Shown: positions 14,808 through 22,801 of the stretch, in pieces
Numbering within the stretch: position 1 is the first letter of the stretch
How the letters are laid out: each line of letters starts with the position of its first letter
Assembly: GCA_023259115.1 (NCBI GenBank)
Contig: JAHFQW010000015.1
Coordinates: 1-41,280, forward strand
Origin: an archaeon
GTDB lineage: Archaea; Nanobdellota; Nanobdellia; Woesearchaeales; GW2011-AR9
Length of the DNA stretch: 41,280 bases
Direction of reading: 5' to 3'
The notes under the pieces: model-generated
Database searches by the model: none
The model's input: only the letters and a program-made list of their open reading frames with translations
Told to the model about the DNA's origin: nothing
Made by a program: the position numbers and the translations under genes

Positions 14808-15491
14808 TTAAATTTGGGCTGCTGTTTGGCTGGTTTGTTTTCCGGTAATTTGTACTTCTGTTAAGCCGATGATTTCTTGCAATCGTTTGCTCATGGCATC
14901 AAAGAATTGCTGCGGTAAGATGAAGGGAACTTCTATTGATGCTTTGTTATCTGCAAGTGTTACTTTTATTGCTTCTTTTTTTATTCTAAATGTGGTTGAG
15001 AGGTAGTATTCCATTTTTTCTTTGATATCAGTGATCTTACGTTTGAGGGTTATATTGTAAATGACATCTTTACCTGCAAGAGGATGATTGAAATTTACAA
15101 TTACTCTGCCACCAGAGATGCTACTCACAATGCCTATTTCGCCATCGACATCGATTTGTAAGCCCGGCTGAGGTTTTAGATTGTGTTCTCGAAAGGTATT
15201 GAGAGGAACAATGCGCATTTTTTTGATATCACGTTTGCCAAATGCTTGGGCGGATTCTAATTCGAGGGTGTATTCTTTGCCTACTTCTTTTCCTATGATT
15301 TTTGTATCAATGCCAGGGAGAATGTGGCCTTCGCCTACGCAAATGACGTGCGAAGTATATTTTGTTTTTTGGGAGAAAATGCCACTTTTTTTGGCGATAT
15401 CTTCGTGGGTGGTATCAAATATTACACCCTCGGGTAATTTACCGGTGTATTCTACTTCGATAAAATCATGCAATTGGACTGTTTCTACCAT
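14808..15491 (-). CDS. slyD: FKBP-type peptidyl-prolyl isomerase, SlyD-like
   Basis: Catalyses cis/trans isomerisation of proline bonds and acts as a folding chaperone. The FKBP core is split by an insert-in-flap domain as in SlyD: DFIEVEYTGKLPEGVIFDTT, then VGEGHILPGIDTKIIGKEVG, then the flap domain (residues ~85-150 with GEIGIVSSISGGRVIVNFNHPLAGK, here quoted in part) and ITLKRKI. A C-terminal extension of about 70 residues is seen in archaeal long-type FKBPs. ATG 15491 has GAGGT 9-13 bases upstream (15500-15504); TTG 15506 is less likely. A TATA box (15538-15547, minus strand) overlaps the stop of cmk. Confidence 0.93.
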   Translation of the reverse strand: MVETVQLHDFIEVEYTGKLPEGVIFDTTHEDIAKKSGIFSQKTKYTSHVICVGEGHILPGIDTKIIGKEVGKEYTLELESAQAFGKRDIKKMRIVPLNTFREHNLKPQPGLQIDVDGEIGIVSSISGGRVIVNFNHPLAGKDVIYNITLKRKITDIKEKMEYYLSTTFRIKKEAIKVTLADNKASIEVPFILPQQFFDAMSKRLQEIIGLTEVQITGKQTSQTAAQI

Positions 15492-15538
15492 TTGTTTTAA
15501 CCTCAAAATCTGGATGAGGAATAGTCTTAGGATTATGT

Positions 15539-16132
15539 TTATAAAGCTTTTTGTTGTTTTTTCTCTCTATTTTCTATGTACGTGATGAGTTTATTTGCGG
15601 CTTGTTGTGCGGTGATGTTGGTTGTGTCTATTACTAAATCATATTGTGTTTCGATCCGATGGTCAATGCCGTATAATTTTTGGTATCTTTGTGCGTCTGT
15701 CTCTTCCCGTTGCTCATTGAGTTTTATTACTTCTTCAATGGTACTGGCGGTTTGCTGATTTCTTTGTTGGCTTGTCTGTGTATCTTGCAGATCTTTGAGT
15801 ATTCGATGCGCTCCCTCTTTTGCATCAACTTTGATGTAGATTTTAATGGAGTTGGGGATTAAATGGTATTGCACTCTTCCTTCTACGAGAATGTTTTTTT
15901 GTGTGCGCTCGAGAGCATATGCTATATCTCTTACTTTGTAGTCGATTTCTTGTTCTACTTTAGGATTGGTTGAGAGATAGGACATGAATTGTTCTAGGGT
16001 TAATCCCTGTTCTTTGGCAGTATCACGCATGATGCCTCCTGCATATACCCGTTCGTAGCGTAATTTTTGGACTACTAATTTAGCTATGGTACTCTTGCCG
16101 CTGCCAGGATTGCCAGAGATGGTAATGATCAT
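15539..16132 (-). CDS. cmk: Cytidylate kinase (CMP kinase, archaeal type)
   Basis: Transfers phosphate from ATP to CMP/dCMP. It starts MIITISGNPGSGKST, with the Walker A loop at residues 7-15, followed by a GGIMRDTAKEQG CMP-binding region and NILVEGRVQYHLIP. The 197-residue length fits archaeal Cmk (about 180-190). ATG 16132 lies 29 bases from a minus-strand TATA box at 16157-16165, so a leaderless start is preferred over TTG 16183 or ATG 16150. A co-directional FKBP gene follows after 47 bases. Confidence 0.93.
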   Translation of the reverse strand: MIITISGNPGSGKSTIAKLVVQKLRYERVYAGGIMRDTAKEQGLTLEQFMSYLSTNPKVEQEIDYKVRDIAYALERTQKNILVEGRVQYHLIPNSIKIYIKVDAKEGAHRILKDLQDTQTSQQRNQQTASTIEEVIKLNEQREETDAQRYQKLYGIDHRIETQYDLVIDTTNITAQQAANKLITYIENREKKQQKAL

Positions 16133-16156
16133 AGGATGAGATGAATCCATTTCATT

Positions 16157-16165
16157 AATAAATAT
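16157..16165 (-). promoter_or_regulatory. TATA box of cmk
   Basis: ATATTTATT on the minus strand, centred 29 bases before ATG 16132. It decides the cmk start. The divergent promoter for the coiled-coil gene (CATATAAAC, 16189-16197) lies next to it. Confidence 0.65.
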
Positions 16166-16211
16166 TACGCTCAATCTCTCCAAAAAGCATATAAACAGAT
16201 TTTAACTTCAG

Positions 16212-16937
16212 ATGAGGATGTACCCACAACGTGAGAAGAAAAATATTCTTTTACCGCTCCTTGGAATAATTACTATAATTACTTTTCTCTTCTTTTTTGT
16301 GCTCAAACCTAGTTATATTGGCTATGCGATTTATGAAGATATCCAAAAAACGAATACTTCATTAGACACTTATACTGAAAAAATCCAAGATATCAATCAA
16401 GAACTTCAAAAAACAAAGATAAATTTATCCTTGCACTCCTCTGAATCACAAGATCTCAAACAGGATTTAAAAAAGTCTTCTGAAACACTTTTTGATTGTG
16501 AAATAAATAAAAAAGAAGCACAAAAAGAGTTGGAACTACTTATACAAACACATAATCTGGAATTAAAAACAAAGGATCAAGAACTACAACAACAGAAAAG
16601 CATTTATGATTTAAAATTCCAGAGTAAAGATGATGAAATAAAACATATATCAGAACAAAATAAAAAAGATATCTCTCAACTTCAAACACAAAAAATTGAA
16701 CAAACAGAACAAGTGGAAACTAAATGCAATACTCAAATGGAAAGTACTCAAAAAGAGCAAAAACAAATTCAAGATCAACTGGCTACTCTACAAAATAAAT
16801 TCAAAGAGGTTGTTCAAAATGCGGCAAAGAGTATCTGTTGCAAACAGCGTGTTGATAATCCGGATATTAATTCATATCTTATTGTGAATAATAAAATAAG
16901 TTGTTCTAATCAAGGAGAAAATAAATTAACTTGTTGA
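16212..16937 (+). CDS. Membrane-anchored coiled-coil protein
   Basis: A 241-residue protein with a basic N-terminus (MYPQREKKN), one transmembrane helix (about residues 12-32, LLPLLGIITIITFLFFFVL), and a long Gln/Lys/Glu-rich coiled coil (about 45-200). A C-terminal Cys-containing tail follows (SICCKQRV...ISCSNQ...LTC) that could form disulfides or bind metal outside the cell. Two ATGs (16212, 16218) fit the TATA box at 16189-16197. It is divergent from the cmk-FKBP-ftsZ block, so a role at the envelope or in division is conceivable but unproved. Confidence 0.8.
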   Translation: MRMYPQREKKNILLPLLGIITIITFLFFFVLKPSYIGYAIYEDIQKTNTSLDTYTEKIQDINQELQKTKINLSLHSSESQDLKQDLKKSSETLFDCEINKKEAQKELELLIQTHNLELKTKDQELQQQKSIYDLKFQSKDDEIKHISEQNKKDISQLQTQKIEQTEQVETKCNTQMESTQKEQKQIQDQLATLQNKFKEVVQNAAKSICCKQRVDNPDINSYLIVNNKISCSNQGENKLTC

Positions 16938-17056
16938 ATCAAATTTGCTCAATATATTCTAATTCCATGATTGTCTTCGAGAGCTAGGGATATTTACTAT
17001 AATCTCATTATAAAATTTAATATCAATATAACTCTCTTATCCTATTCTTATTCTAT

Positions 17057-17758
17057 CTATCTTACTTTTTCATATTTGCTATTTATGAGGGTTCCCCATT
17101 TTTCCTGGAACCATTTTCTTACCCAGAACCAGAATATTTTATTAAATCCCCATTGATCGAAGCGGCGCATGGATGTTGTGGCATACGTGTTGATACAGGA
17201 GTATTGGGCTTGCTTGAGTAGAGTGAGAATTAATTTGTGATGTTCGCGTACTTGTAATTTTTCATCGTATCCTTGCATTTTTAGAAATTGATCTCGATGG
17301 CAAATTAATACGCCGCTGCAGGATTTATAGAGGCCGGTCTGCAAGTAGAAATTTTTAATTGCAAGAAGAGTGCGGTATTTGAATGTGGGATTATCTGGCA
17401 AGATACGGGTGGTGGCGATAGCATATTTTGAGGTGAATTGTTGGTTTATTTTTTGCAGGGCATCGGGGGGTAATTGAGTATCGGCATCTAAGAATACAAG
17501 TATTTCACTTTTTGCTTGCTGTGCACCAAAATTGCGCGCTTTTGAGACTTGAGCTTTTGGTAAAGTGTAGAGATGGATTTTTTGTTCTGCTGGATTTATG
17601 CGTTTTTGTATTATGTTTTCTGTTTGATCTGTGCAGCCATTGGCAACGATAATTATCTCAATATTTTGAAATGTTTGTTGCTGCAGGCTATGGAGTGTTT
17701 TGCGGATGTATTTTTCTTCATTGTAGGCGGGAATGATTATGGATATGGCGGGGGTCAT
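17057..17758 (-). CDS. Family 2 glycosyltransferase
   Basis: GT-A fold enzyme that moves a sugar from a nucleotide-sugar donor. It opens with AISIIIPAYNEEKYIRKTL, then VANGCTDQT, and has the metal-binding DxD in VFLDADTQLPPDAL. The acceptor region contains KSCSGVLICHRDQF and GYDEKLQVREHHKL. A C-terminal aromatic/basic stretch (IFWFWVRKWFQEKW) may lie on the membrane. It starts 27 bases from a minus-strand TATA box (17781-17790). The glycosidase-like gene upstream on the same strand suggests a shared glycan-related role. Confidence 0.92.
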   Translation of the reverse strand: MTPAISIIIPAYNEEKYIRKTLHSLQQQTFQNIEIIIVANGCTDQTENIIQKRINPAEQKIHLYTLPKAQVSKARNFGAQQAKSEILVFLDADTQLPPDALQKINQQFTSKYAIATTRILPDNPTFKYRTLLAIKNFYLQTGLYKSCSGVLICHRDQFLKMQGYDEKLQVREHHKLILTLLKQAQYSCINTYATTSMRRFDQWGFNKIFWFWVRKWFQEKWGTLINSKYEKVR

Positions 17759-17780
17759 TTGGTATGTTAAAAAATAGGTT

Positions 17781-17790
17781 CTTTATAATT
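17781..17790 (-). promoter_or_regulatory. TATA box of the glycosyltransferase gene
   Basis: AATTATAAAG on the minus strand, centred about 27 bases before the ATG at 17758. Confidence 0.65.
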
Positions 17791-17810
17791 TCTTTCTTAT
17801 TAATTGTTTA

Positions 17811-17855
17811 AAATGAAACTAGACTAAATGAAGCTTGATTAAATGAAACTAGATC
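17811..17855. repeat. Three 15-bp tandem repeats
   Basis: Units AAATGAAACTAGACT, AAATGAAGCTTGATT and AAATGAAACTAGATC follow each other without gaps. They lie just after the glycosidase-like gene and before the glycosyltransferase promoter. Confidence 0.8.
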
Positions 17856-17857
17856 AA

Positions 17858-18940
17858 TTATAGTGTTAAATAATTTGCAGCCCAGAGCATGCCGCGATCA
17901 CAGACATAGAATGGTGAGCTAAAAGGTTTTCCGTGAGGTGTGAATACTTCTAGGTAGTTGGCGTGATGTTCAATTAGACGCGCATAGCGTTTTTTTAGTT
18001 CTTCGGCTTTGGCTTTGTCGGTTTGTTGTAGTAACTTGATGTAGAGAGGTCCCATGTGGGTCCAGATGGTGTCTCCTTCATAGTTCCACATGGCGATTTC
18101 TTGCCAAATGAAGTGAACATGCCGGCGTGATGCGGTGTATTTTAGAGGGAAAGGGTCGTCTAGTCCTGCTCCACTAATGGCTTGCAGGGATTTTTCGAGC
18201 AGCTTTGGGTCTTTGATTATGGCGGTGATAAATGGGAAGATGTTGGCATCTCCGGCGATATAATTTTTATGGGTTAAATCATCATAAAAGTATTCTCCTT
18301 GCCAGAAATGGCGTTGTAGTAGAGTACTGTAATCATATTTGGCAAAGGGATTTTCTAATTGCATGCCCTGTAAATCTTGGGTGAGCATGGCGACCATACA
18401 ATTATCATAACAGGCACTTTTGCGCTTGGCAAAGTCTTTCATTGATGAAAAAGTCATATCTGAGTTTACAAGACCGGTATTTGGGGTAATTATTTTATGA
18501 GCATATTTTTGGATTTGCTGATTTAAAAAGTCTTTGTAGGGGTAGTAGGCAAAACCGGATTTACGAATGGCGTGAATAAGCCAGGGTAGAGAATCTGCGG
18601 CTAGATTAGGAAAGTCGTAGGGTTTGCCTTGGGGGGTGATGGTGGTTGTGATTTTACCGGCGCGAGAGAAACGATTTAGGGCGTATTTTAATGTGGCGTG
18701 GACTTCTTTTTCATAGTCGAGTTCTAAGAGTGAACTGACACACCAGCCAAAATCGCGTGTCCAGAATTGGGCAAAGTTACCGGTTGAGACTTGGAAAAAT
18801 TTGCCATTCCAACACTCTTTTACGACTTGTTGGCATATCTCTTGGGCGGAGCCGTGATATTTTTTTGGGAAGAAGCGTTGTTTGTTACTGGTGTAGAGGA
18901 TTCTTGGGCCTTCGGTTAAATATTCTAATAACATGGTCAT
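17858..18940 (-). CDS. Six-hairpin (alpha/alpha) glycosidase-like protein
   Basis: 360 residues, nearly all helical, with the phrase GNFAQFWTRDFGWCVSSLLEL near the N-terminus, as in glucoamylase/amylo-1,6-glucosidase/GH63-like six-hairpin glycosidases. Further matching features are aromatic-rich helices (PWLIHAIRKSGFAYYPYKDFL), WQGEYFYDDL, DANIFPFI and YEGDTIWTHMGPLYIKLL. It has no signal peptide, so it acts in the cytosol, perhaps on storage glycan or an oligosaccharide. The start is taken as ATG 18940, 26 bases from the TATA box at 18962-18971; TTG 18961 would overlap that box. I cannot assign the catalytic acid/base, so the substrate is open. Confidence 0.75.
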   Translation of the reverse strand: MTMLLEYLTEGPRILYTSNKQRFFPKKYHGSAQEICQQVVKECWNGKFFQVSTGNFAQFWTRDFGWCVSSLLELDYEKEVHATLKYALNRFSRAGKITTTITPQGKPYDFPNLAADSLPWLIHAIRKSGFAYYPYKDFLNQQIQKYAHKIITPNTGLVNSDMTFSSMKDFAKRKSACYDNCMVAMLTQDLQGMQLENPFAKYDYSTLLQRHFWQGEYFYDDLTHKNYIAGDANIFPFITAIIKDPKLLEKSLQAISGAGLDDPFPLKYTASRRHVHFIWQEIAMWNYEGDTIWTHMGPLYIKLLQQTDKAKAEELKKRYARLIEHHANYLEVFTPHGKPFSSPFYVCDRGMLWAANYLTL

Positions 18941-18961
18941 GTGAGGGATTTTGATGTTCAA

Positions 18962-18971
18962 CTATAAAAAC
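18962..18971 (-). promoter_or_regulatory. TATA box of the glycosidase-like gene
   Basis: GTTTTTATAG on the minus strand. It decides for ATG 18940 over the TTG at 18961. Confidence 0.55.
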
Positions 18972-19035
18972 ATTGTTTATTTTAAAGATATAGCTTCTAT
19001 GTTGTGGATTTATGTTATGTTTATTCTATGATGAC

Positions 19036-20673
19036 TTACCAATTTGCCTTTTTATAAGGCATGCTAATTGTCTCATCGTTATACAATTTCTGCAGTATTC
19101 CCACAATGAGAGGTTGTGCAATCTCTCGCTGGGCCAAAATGCTTTTTATAATTTGAGGGGAAGTAAATTGTTTTTTCTCTTGTCTTAATAATCTAATTTC
19201 TTCTATAGAGAATCCGGCATCTGCCGCTTCATATATTTCACTGGCTACAGAAAAAGGTACAGAACAATCTCTACCACCTCTCTTATCAAATATTTTTAAA
19301 TAATACTCATGGCTTGATTTATGATGATATATATATGCCTGTTGAGAAATATTTCGTTCAGAAACGGAAAGATAATATGCTATATCTGGTACAGATAAGC
19401 CTAATTCTAAGCCACGTAGTGTAGTTAGTCTTTTGTTTTTTGTTTGCCTTACTGGTTTTCGACACATAGTGTTGAGTCCCACTTCATGCAATATTTTTCC
19501 TACATATGAAAAATGGATACCGCTCTTTTGTGAGAGTTTTTCTAAACTCAATGGTTTGTTTTTTTCTTGCGCTTGCTGATAGGCTTCAAATAATGTTATT
19601 AATCTTGGAAAAATATGAATTGTTTTAGCACGTATTTCTCGTTGGGTGAGATATTGTGTTGCTTTTTGCACTCCCCATGATTCATTTTGCGCTTGTTGTG
19701 TTATGCGTTCATATAACAAATCAATTAATTTTCTTTTTGTCTCCTGCTCATATTTCTTTGTATCTAAATGTATTATACTTAATTCTTTTATCCTGTTACT
19801 CTCCCATTTAGGTCCATATCCTGCACCACGAAGGTACATTAATGCTGCTTGATGACTTGTGTTCATGGAGTTTGCTATTTCAATAGAGTTTTTTCCCTGT
19901 TCAATCATCTTTTCAATATTTGCGGGTATAGGTAGGGGGATAATATCCTTGGGCAGGGTAATAGTATACTTTTGACAAAAAATAGAAAATGTCCAGGGGG
20001 TAAAGTGAAATAGCTGAAAAATTTCAGGTAAATTTCCCCTCTTTTCAAAAGCACCACCCCCCTGAAATAGAATTTCTTTTACTACTTTTACTTTGGATAC
20101 GTCTTGCTGCTCTCGATGTTGAATGAGAGATAGGCCCTGTTTGTGTCCTAGTTGATACACCTGAGCTTTTGTAAAGTTCATTTCTTGTGCGATTTCTTCT
20201 TGACTCAATCCTAATCCATATAATAGATGAATGAGTTTTCCTTTTTCTTGCCAAGATAACTGTTGTGTTTGGGCATATATCTTGGGAGTAGATAATTTTT
20301 CAATGGTATAATCTAAAGAGTCTACCACCACATCAAGTGCTTTAAACTCGTTGTGGCCGATATCATAATTTATCCATTTTAAATGCGTTTCACTTCGAGG
20401 CCCATCATAATTTATAGTAATTAGTCTATCTTTTATGTAGGGCAGCAAAAAAGAATTGCTCAAATGGAGCGGAAAGAATGAGGGTGTGCGTGATAGTTGA
20501 ACTTTCTCCCATAACCTAAATTGATTAATGCGATACTTTTGTTCATTTTGGTCAGAATTAGTACAACTCCATGTTGCGCCATCTTTGTGTGGTTCCAAAA
20601 TCATTTCGCGAAAGTGTTCTACTACTTGTTTCTCTAATTTCTTGCGTACGCGCTGGAGGGTTAGATTAACCAT
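19036..20673 (-). CDS. Large protein with multiple helix-turn-helix units
   Basis: 545 residues. The N-terminal ~125 residues form a mixed domain I do not recognise (SFFPLHLSNSFLLPYI, LITINYDG). The rest holds up to five HTH-like units: residues ~143-182 (GLGLSQEEIAQEMNFTKAQV), ~252-287 (NSIEIANSMNTSHQAALMYL), ~376-402 (LSLEKLSQKSGIHFSYVGKI), ~420-452 (GLSVPDIAYYLSVSERNISQ) and ~486-512 (GFSIEEIRLLRQEKKQ). Spacing is irregular. Several HTH units in one chain suggest a DNA-binding protein wrapping a long site, or a recombinase-like scaffold; no nuclease or integrase residues are visible. The TATA box lies at 20711-20720 on the minus strand. Confidence 0.75.
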   Translation of the reverse strand: MVNLTLQRVRKKLEKQVVEHFREMILEPHKDGATWSCTNSDQNEQKYRINQFRLWEKVQLSRTPSFFPLHLSNSFLLPYIKDRLITINYDGPRSETHLKWINYDIGHNEFKALDVVVDSLDYTIEKLSTPKIYAQTQQLSWQEKGKLIHLLYGLGLSQEEIAQEMNFTKAQVYQLGHKQGLSLIQHREQQDVSKVKVVKEILFQGGGAFEKRGNLPEIFQLFHFTPWTFSIFCQKYTITLPKDIIPLPIPANIEKMIEQGKNSIEIANSMNTSHQAALMYLRGAGYGPKWESNRIKELSIIHLDTKKYEQETKRKLIDLLYERITQQAQNESWGVQKATQYLTQREIRAKTIHIFPRLITLFEAYQQAQEKNKPLSLEKLSQKSGIHFSYVGKILHEVGLNTMCRKPVRQTKNKRLTTLRGLELGLSVPDIAYYLSVSERNISQQAYIYHHKSSHEYYLKIFDKRGGRDCSVPFSVASEIYEAADAGFSIEEIRLLRQEKKQFTSPQIIKSILAQREIAQPLIVGILQKLYNDETISMPYKKANW

Positions 20674-20979
20674 ATGTCAAATTTACTCTATTACGGGAAT
20701 TTATTGCCTGAATTTATAAGCTTTTTGTTTAAAATACTACTGTATAGTGGATAAATAACTGTCCTCGTTGTAGAAGTTGTCCCATAGATTCCTCACCATA
20801 AACTATTTAAATAGACCCTAGTTTTCTAGACTTACTGTTACGCTTCAAATTAGACAGATTAATATGGTTAGGTGTGTTGCGACACGTAATGATATTAAAA
20901 AGAATATTTAAATGAGATATTAGATATTAAAAAGACATTAAAAATAGAATAATAATAACAATTACAGAGGTTATACACA
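20674..20979. other. 306-base divergent spacer before rpl11
   Basis: Holds the minus-strand TATA box of the multi-HTH gene (20711-20720) and two plus-strand TATA-like boxes: TATTTAAATA at 20804-20813 and ATATTTAAAT at 20904-20913. The latter is the likelier rpl11 promoter. The ribosome binding site GAGGT is at 20967-20971. A 15-codon open frame (ATG 20863, MVRCVATRNDIKKNI) lies between the two boxes; I give it no function. No tRNA or obvious RNA fold is seen. Confidence 0.6.
20904..20913 (+). promoter_or_regulatory. Probable TATA box of rpl11
   Basis: ATATTTAAAT, giving a transcript start near 20935-20940 and a leader of about 40 bases that contains GAGGT nine bases before the ATG. Confidence 0.55.
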
Positions 20980-21714
20980 ATGGGAAAACAAACAGTTGAA
21001 ACGATGATTGAAGGCGGCAAGGCTACCGCGGCACCACCGTTAGGTCCAGCATTGGGTCCGACGGGTGTTAATATTGGTTTAGTTATTGCGGAAATTAACA
21101 AGAAAACGGCAGATATGAAAGGAATGCAAGTTCCTGTTAAAGTGATGATTGATACGGATACGAAAACATTTACAATTGAAATTGGTACGCCACCGTCGTC
21201 TGCGTTAATTAAGAAAGAAGCAGGTGTGGAAAAGGCGGCGAGCAATCCATTACAGGAGAAAGTTGCTGATTTGAAAATTGAACAGGTTATTAAAATTGCA
21301 AAAATCAAAGAAGATTCGCTGCTGGGCAATACTCTTAAGACGAAAATTCGTGAGATTGTGGGTACGTGTCAATCGATGGGTATTTTGGTTGAAGGTATGA
21401 TTGCGCAAGAAGCACTTAAAGCGATTGCGGCGGGCAAATTTGATTCACAAATTAGTTCGGGAAAGACCGAATTGACGGCAGAAGAACTCAAACATTTGGC
21501 AGAGGAGAAGAAGCGCTTACATGAGGAAATTGAGAAGCGACGTGCAGAGTTTGAAGTGAAAGCTAAACAGATGATGAAAGAGATGGAAGGGAAAGAACCT
21601 AAGAAAATCAGATCTGCAATGGCGGATGTGGGTATTCCTATGAAAATCATCGATGAACTTATTCCACCTGAGAAGAAGGATGCATCCGCAGGCGGTAAAG
21701 GTGGGAAGAAGTAA
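20980..21714 (+). CDS. rpl11: Large ribosomal subunit protein uL11 with C-terminal extension
   Basis: uL11 forms the base of the stalk with 23S rRNA, where factors bind. Diagnostic features are ETMIEGGKATAAPPLGPALG, GVNIGLVIAEINKKT, and the RNA-binding C-terminal domain ending in GTCQSMGILVEGM. The normal archaeal protein is about 160 residues; this one has 244. The extra ~90 residues are a charged helical segment (LAEEKKRLHEEIEKRRAEFE), then a small domain (IRSAMADVGIPMKIIDELIP) and a Gly/Lys tail. The frame is continuous, so it is a genuine extension or fusion. A ribosome binding site GAGGT supports the start, and a T-rich tract follows the stop. Confidence 0.96.
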   Translation: MGKQTVETMIEGGKATAAPPLGPALGPTGVNIGLVIAEINKKTADMKGMQVPVKVMIDTDTKTFTIEIGTPPSSALIKKEAGVEKAASNPLQEKVADLKIEQVIKIAKIKEDSLLGNTLKTKIREIVGTCQSMGILVEGMIAQEALKAIAAGKFDSQISSGKTELTAEELKHLAEEKKRLHEEIEKRRAEFEVKAKQMMKEMEGKEPKKIRSAMADVGIPMKIIDELIPPEKKDASAGGKGGKK

Positions 21715-21715
21715 T

Positions 21716-21758
21716 TCTTTCTTTTTGTTTTTCTTTTCTTTTTTTTGTTCTTTTTTTA
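21716..21758 (+). terminator. Poly-T terminator after rpl11
   Basis: About 40 bases that are almost all T with a few C and G, directly after the rpl11 stop. This is the oligo-T type of archaeal terminator; no hairpin precedes it. Confidence 0.75.
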
Positions 21759-21782
21759 CAAGATATTTTTGCAATCACAAAC

Positions 21783-21790
21783 TTTATATA
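21783..21790 (+). promoter_or_regulatory. TATA box of the helical protein gene
   Basis: TTTATATA centred about 28 bases before ATG 21814, predicting a leaderless transcript. Confidence 0.7.
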
Positions 21791-21813
21791 ACGCAACGCT
21801 TTAGTAAAAATAC

Positions 21814-22413
21814 ATGGAGTTGCGTGAGATTAAAAGAGAGGTGGAGAGGTTACCGGATATTCGTAAGAATGTGGCGGGATTACGAGATTCTTGGTTTAGG
21901 CATGTGAAAGGCAGTGCGGTGTCTGAATATAAAGTGTTTGCGAATTTACCTGCTGATGTGAAGAAGCAAGTGGGGGTTCGCGTTGCGTTGATTGAGAATT
22001 GTTTACAGGGGATGGATGCGAGTTCGGTGATTCATGATAAATTACGAGCGCATGCCCGTTGTTTAGTTGATTTGAAACTAATGCAGTTTAAAGGAGATAA
22101 AGTGGCGACGCGCAGGTTGACTGGTTCTTTGTTGAAAGATGAATTCTTGAGTGTGCCGCAGGTGCTTAAAGATATCCAGTCGTTTGAGAAGCATGTACAA
22201 AAGTTTGGAGAAGTGTATCATGAGGTGAATGAATTGATGCAGAAGCAGTTGTCTCTGGAGGAGACGTTATTTTTAATGGATTTACCCCATCGGTTGTATT
22301 TTTATAATCTGATAAAAACATCACAGAAACAAAAAGCGATTGTGCGAGATTTGGGCAGGCATTTTGTGGAGATTACAAAGGAGAATTCGCTGCGCAGTGT
22401 GGCACATAAATGA
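21814..22413 (+). CDS. Helical protein of unknown function, 199 residues
   Basis: No family recognised. The protein is almost wholly alpha-helical and charged, without membrane segments: MELREIKREVERLPDIRKNV at the start, a middle helical bundle (RVALIENCLQGMD, LRAHARCLVDLKLMQFKGDK), and a C-terminal pair of helices (LSLEETLFLMDLPHRLYFYNL, then IVRDLGRHFVEITKEN). Its codon use matches its neighbours. The start is set by a TATA box 28 bases upstream. The following small membrane protein gene is 48 bases away and has its own GGAAGGGA ribosome binding site, so the two may share a transcript. Confidence 0.75.
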   Translation: MELREIKREVERLPDIRKNVAGLRDSWFRHVKGSAVSEYKVFANLPADVKKQVGVRVALIENCLQGMDASSVIHDKLRAHARCLVDLKLMQFKGDKVATRRLTGSLLKDEFLSVPQVLKDIQSFEKHVQKFGEVYHEVNELMQKQLSLEETLFLMDLPHRLYFYNLIKTSQKQKAIVRDLGRHFVEITKENSLRSVAHK

Positions 22414-22461
22414 GGATCATTTAGAAATGAGGAATAGATAATAAAAAAGGAAGGGATAAAA

Positions 22462-22704
22462 ATGGCAGATGCGGCGTTCATTATTGGACTTGTGGGGATG
22501 GCGTTTATTCTTGTGGCGTTTGTGTTTGATGAATTTTATAAGAAGTTTAATCAGGATACAGTAGAGTATAATCTGTTGAATATTCTTGGTGCGGGAATGC
22601 TTGTGTATTATGGGTATGTTTCGGGGGTGTGGCCGTTTGTGATTTTAAATGTGGTGTGGTGTGTGGCGGCTCTGGTGAAGCTTGTGAAGATTGAGGTGAA
22701 GTGA
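22462..22704 (+). CDS. Small three-helix membrane protein, CBU_0592-like
   Basis: 80 residues with three hydrophobic segments: FIIGLVGMAFILVAFVF (residues ~6-22), LLNILGAGMLVYYGYVSG (~38-55) and WPFVILNVVWCVAALVKLV (~57-75). The NLLNILGAGML then WPFVILNVVW pattern is like the CBU_0592 family of small membrane proteins of unknown function, known from bacteria and archaea. A GGAAGGGA site lies 8-15 bases before the ATG. The assignment rests on motif resemblance only. Confidence 0.75.
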   Translation: MADAAFIIGLVGMAFILVAFVFDEFYKKFNQDTVEYNLLNILGAGMLVYYGYVSGVWPFVILNVVWCVAALVKLVKIEVK

Positions 22705-22770
22705 TGTTTTTTTCTGAATCTAATTATTTTTTTTAAATACAATACTACTTATTAGTGGTTTCTTTAGAAA

Positions 22771-22780
22771 TATTTATAAA
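22771..22780 (+). promoter_or_regulatory. TATA box of the TraB-family gene
   Basis: TATTTATAAA centred about 26 bases before ATG 22802, predicting a leaderless transcript. Confidence 0.75.
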
Positions 22781-22801
22781 TGACGTTCTGGTTTTCAGGT
22801 T

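Noticed and set aside
15181-15585. 134-codon frame on the plus strand
   Set aside because: Antisense to the FKBP gene and its promoter, with no recognisable protein features.
20804-20910. Small RNA or leader-peptide gene between the two TATA boxes before rpl11
   Set aside because: The 15-codon frame and weak pairings give no support; left as an unassigned spacer.
20895-21329. 144-codon frame on the minus strand
   Set aside because: Antisense to rpl11; a by-product of its codon pattern.
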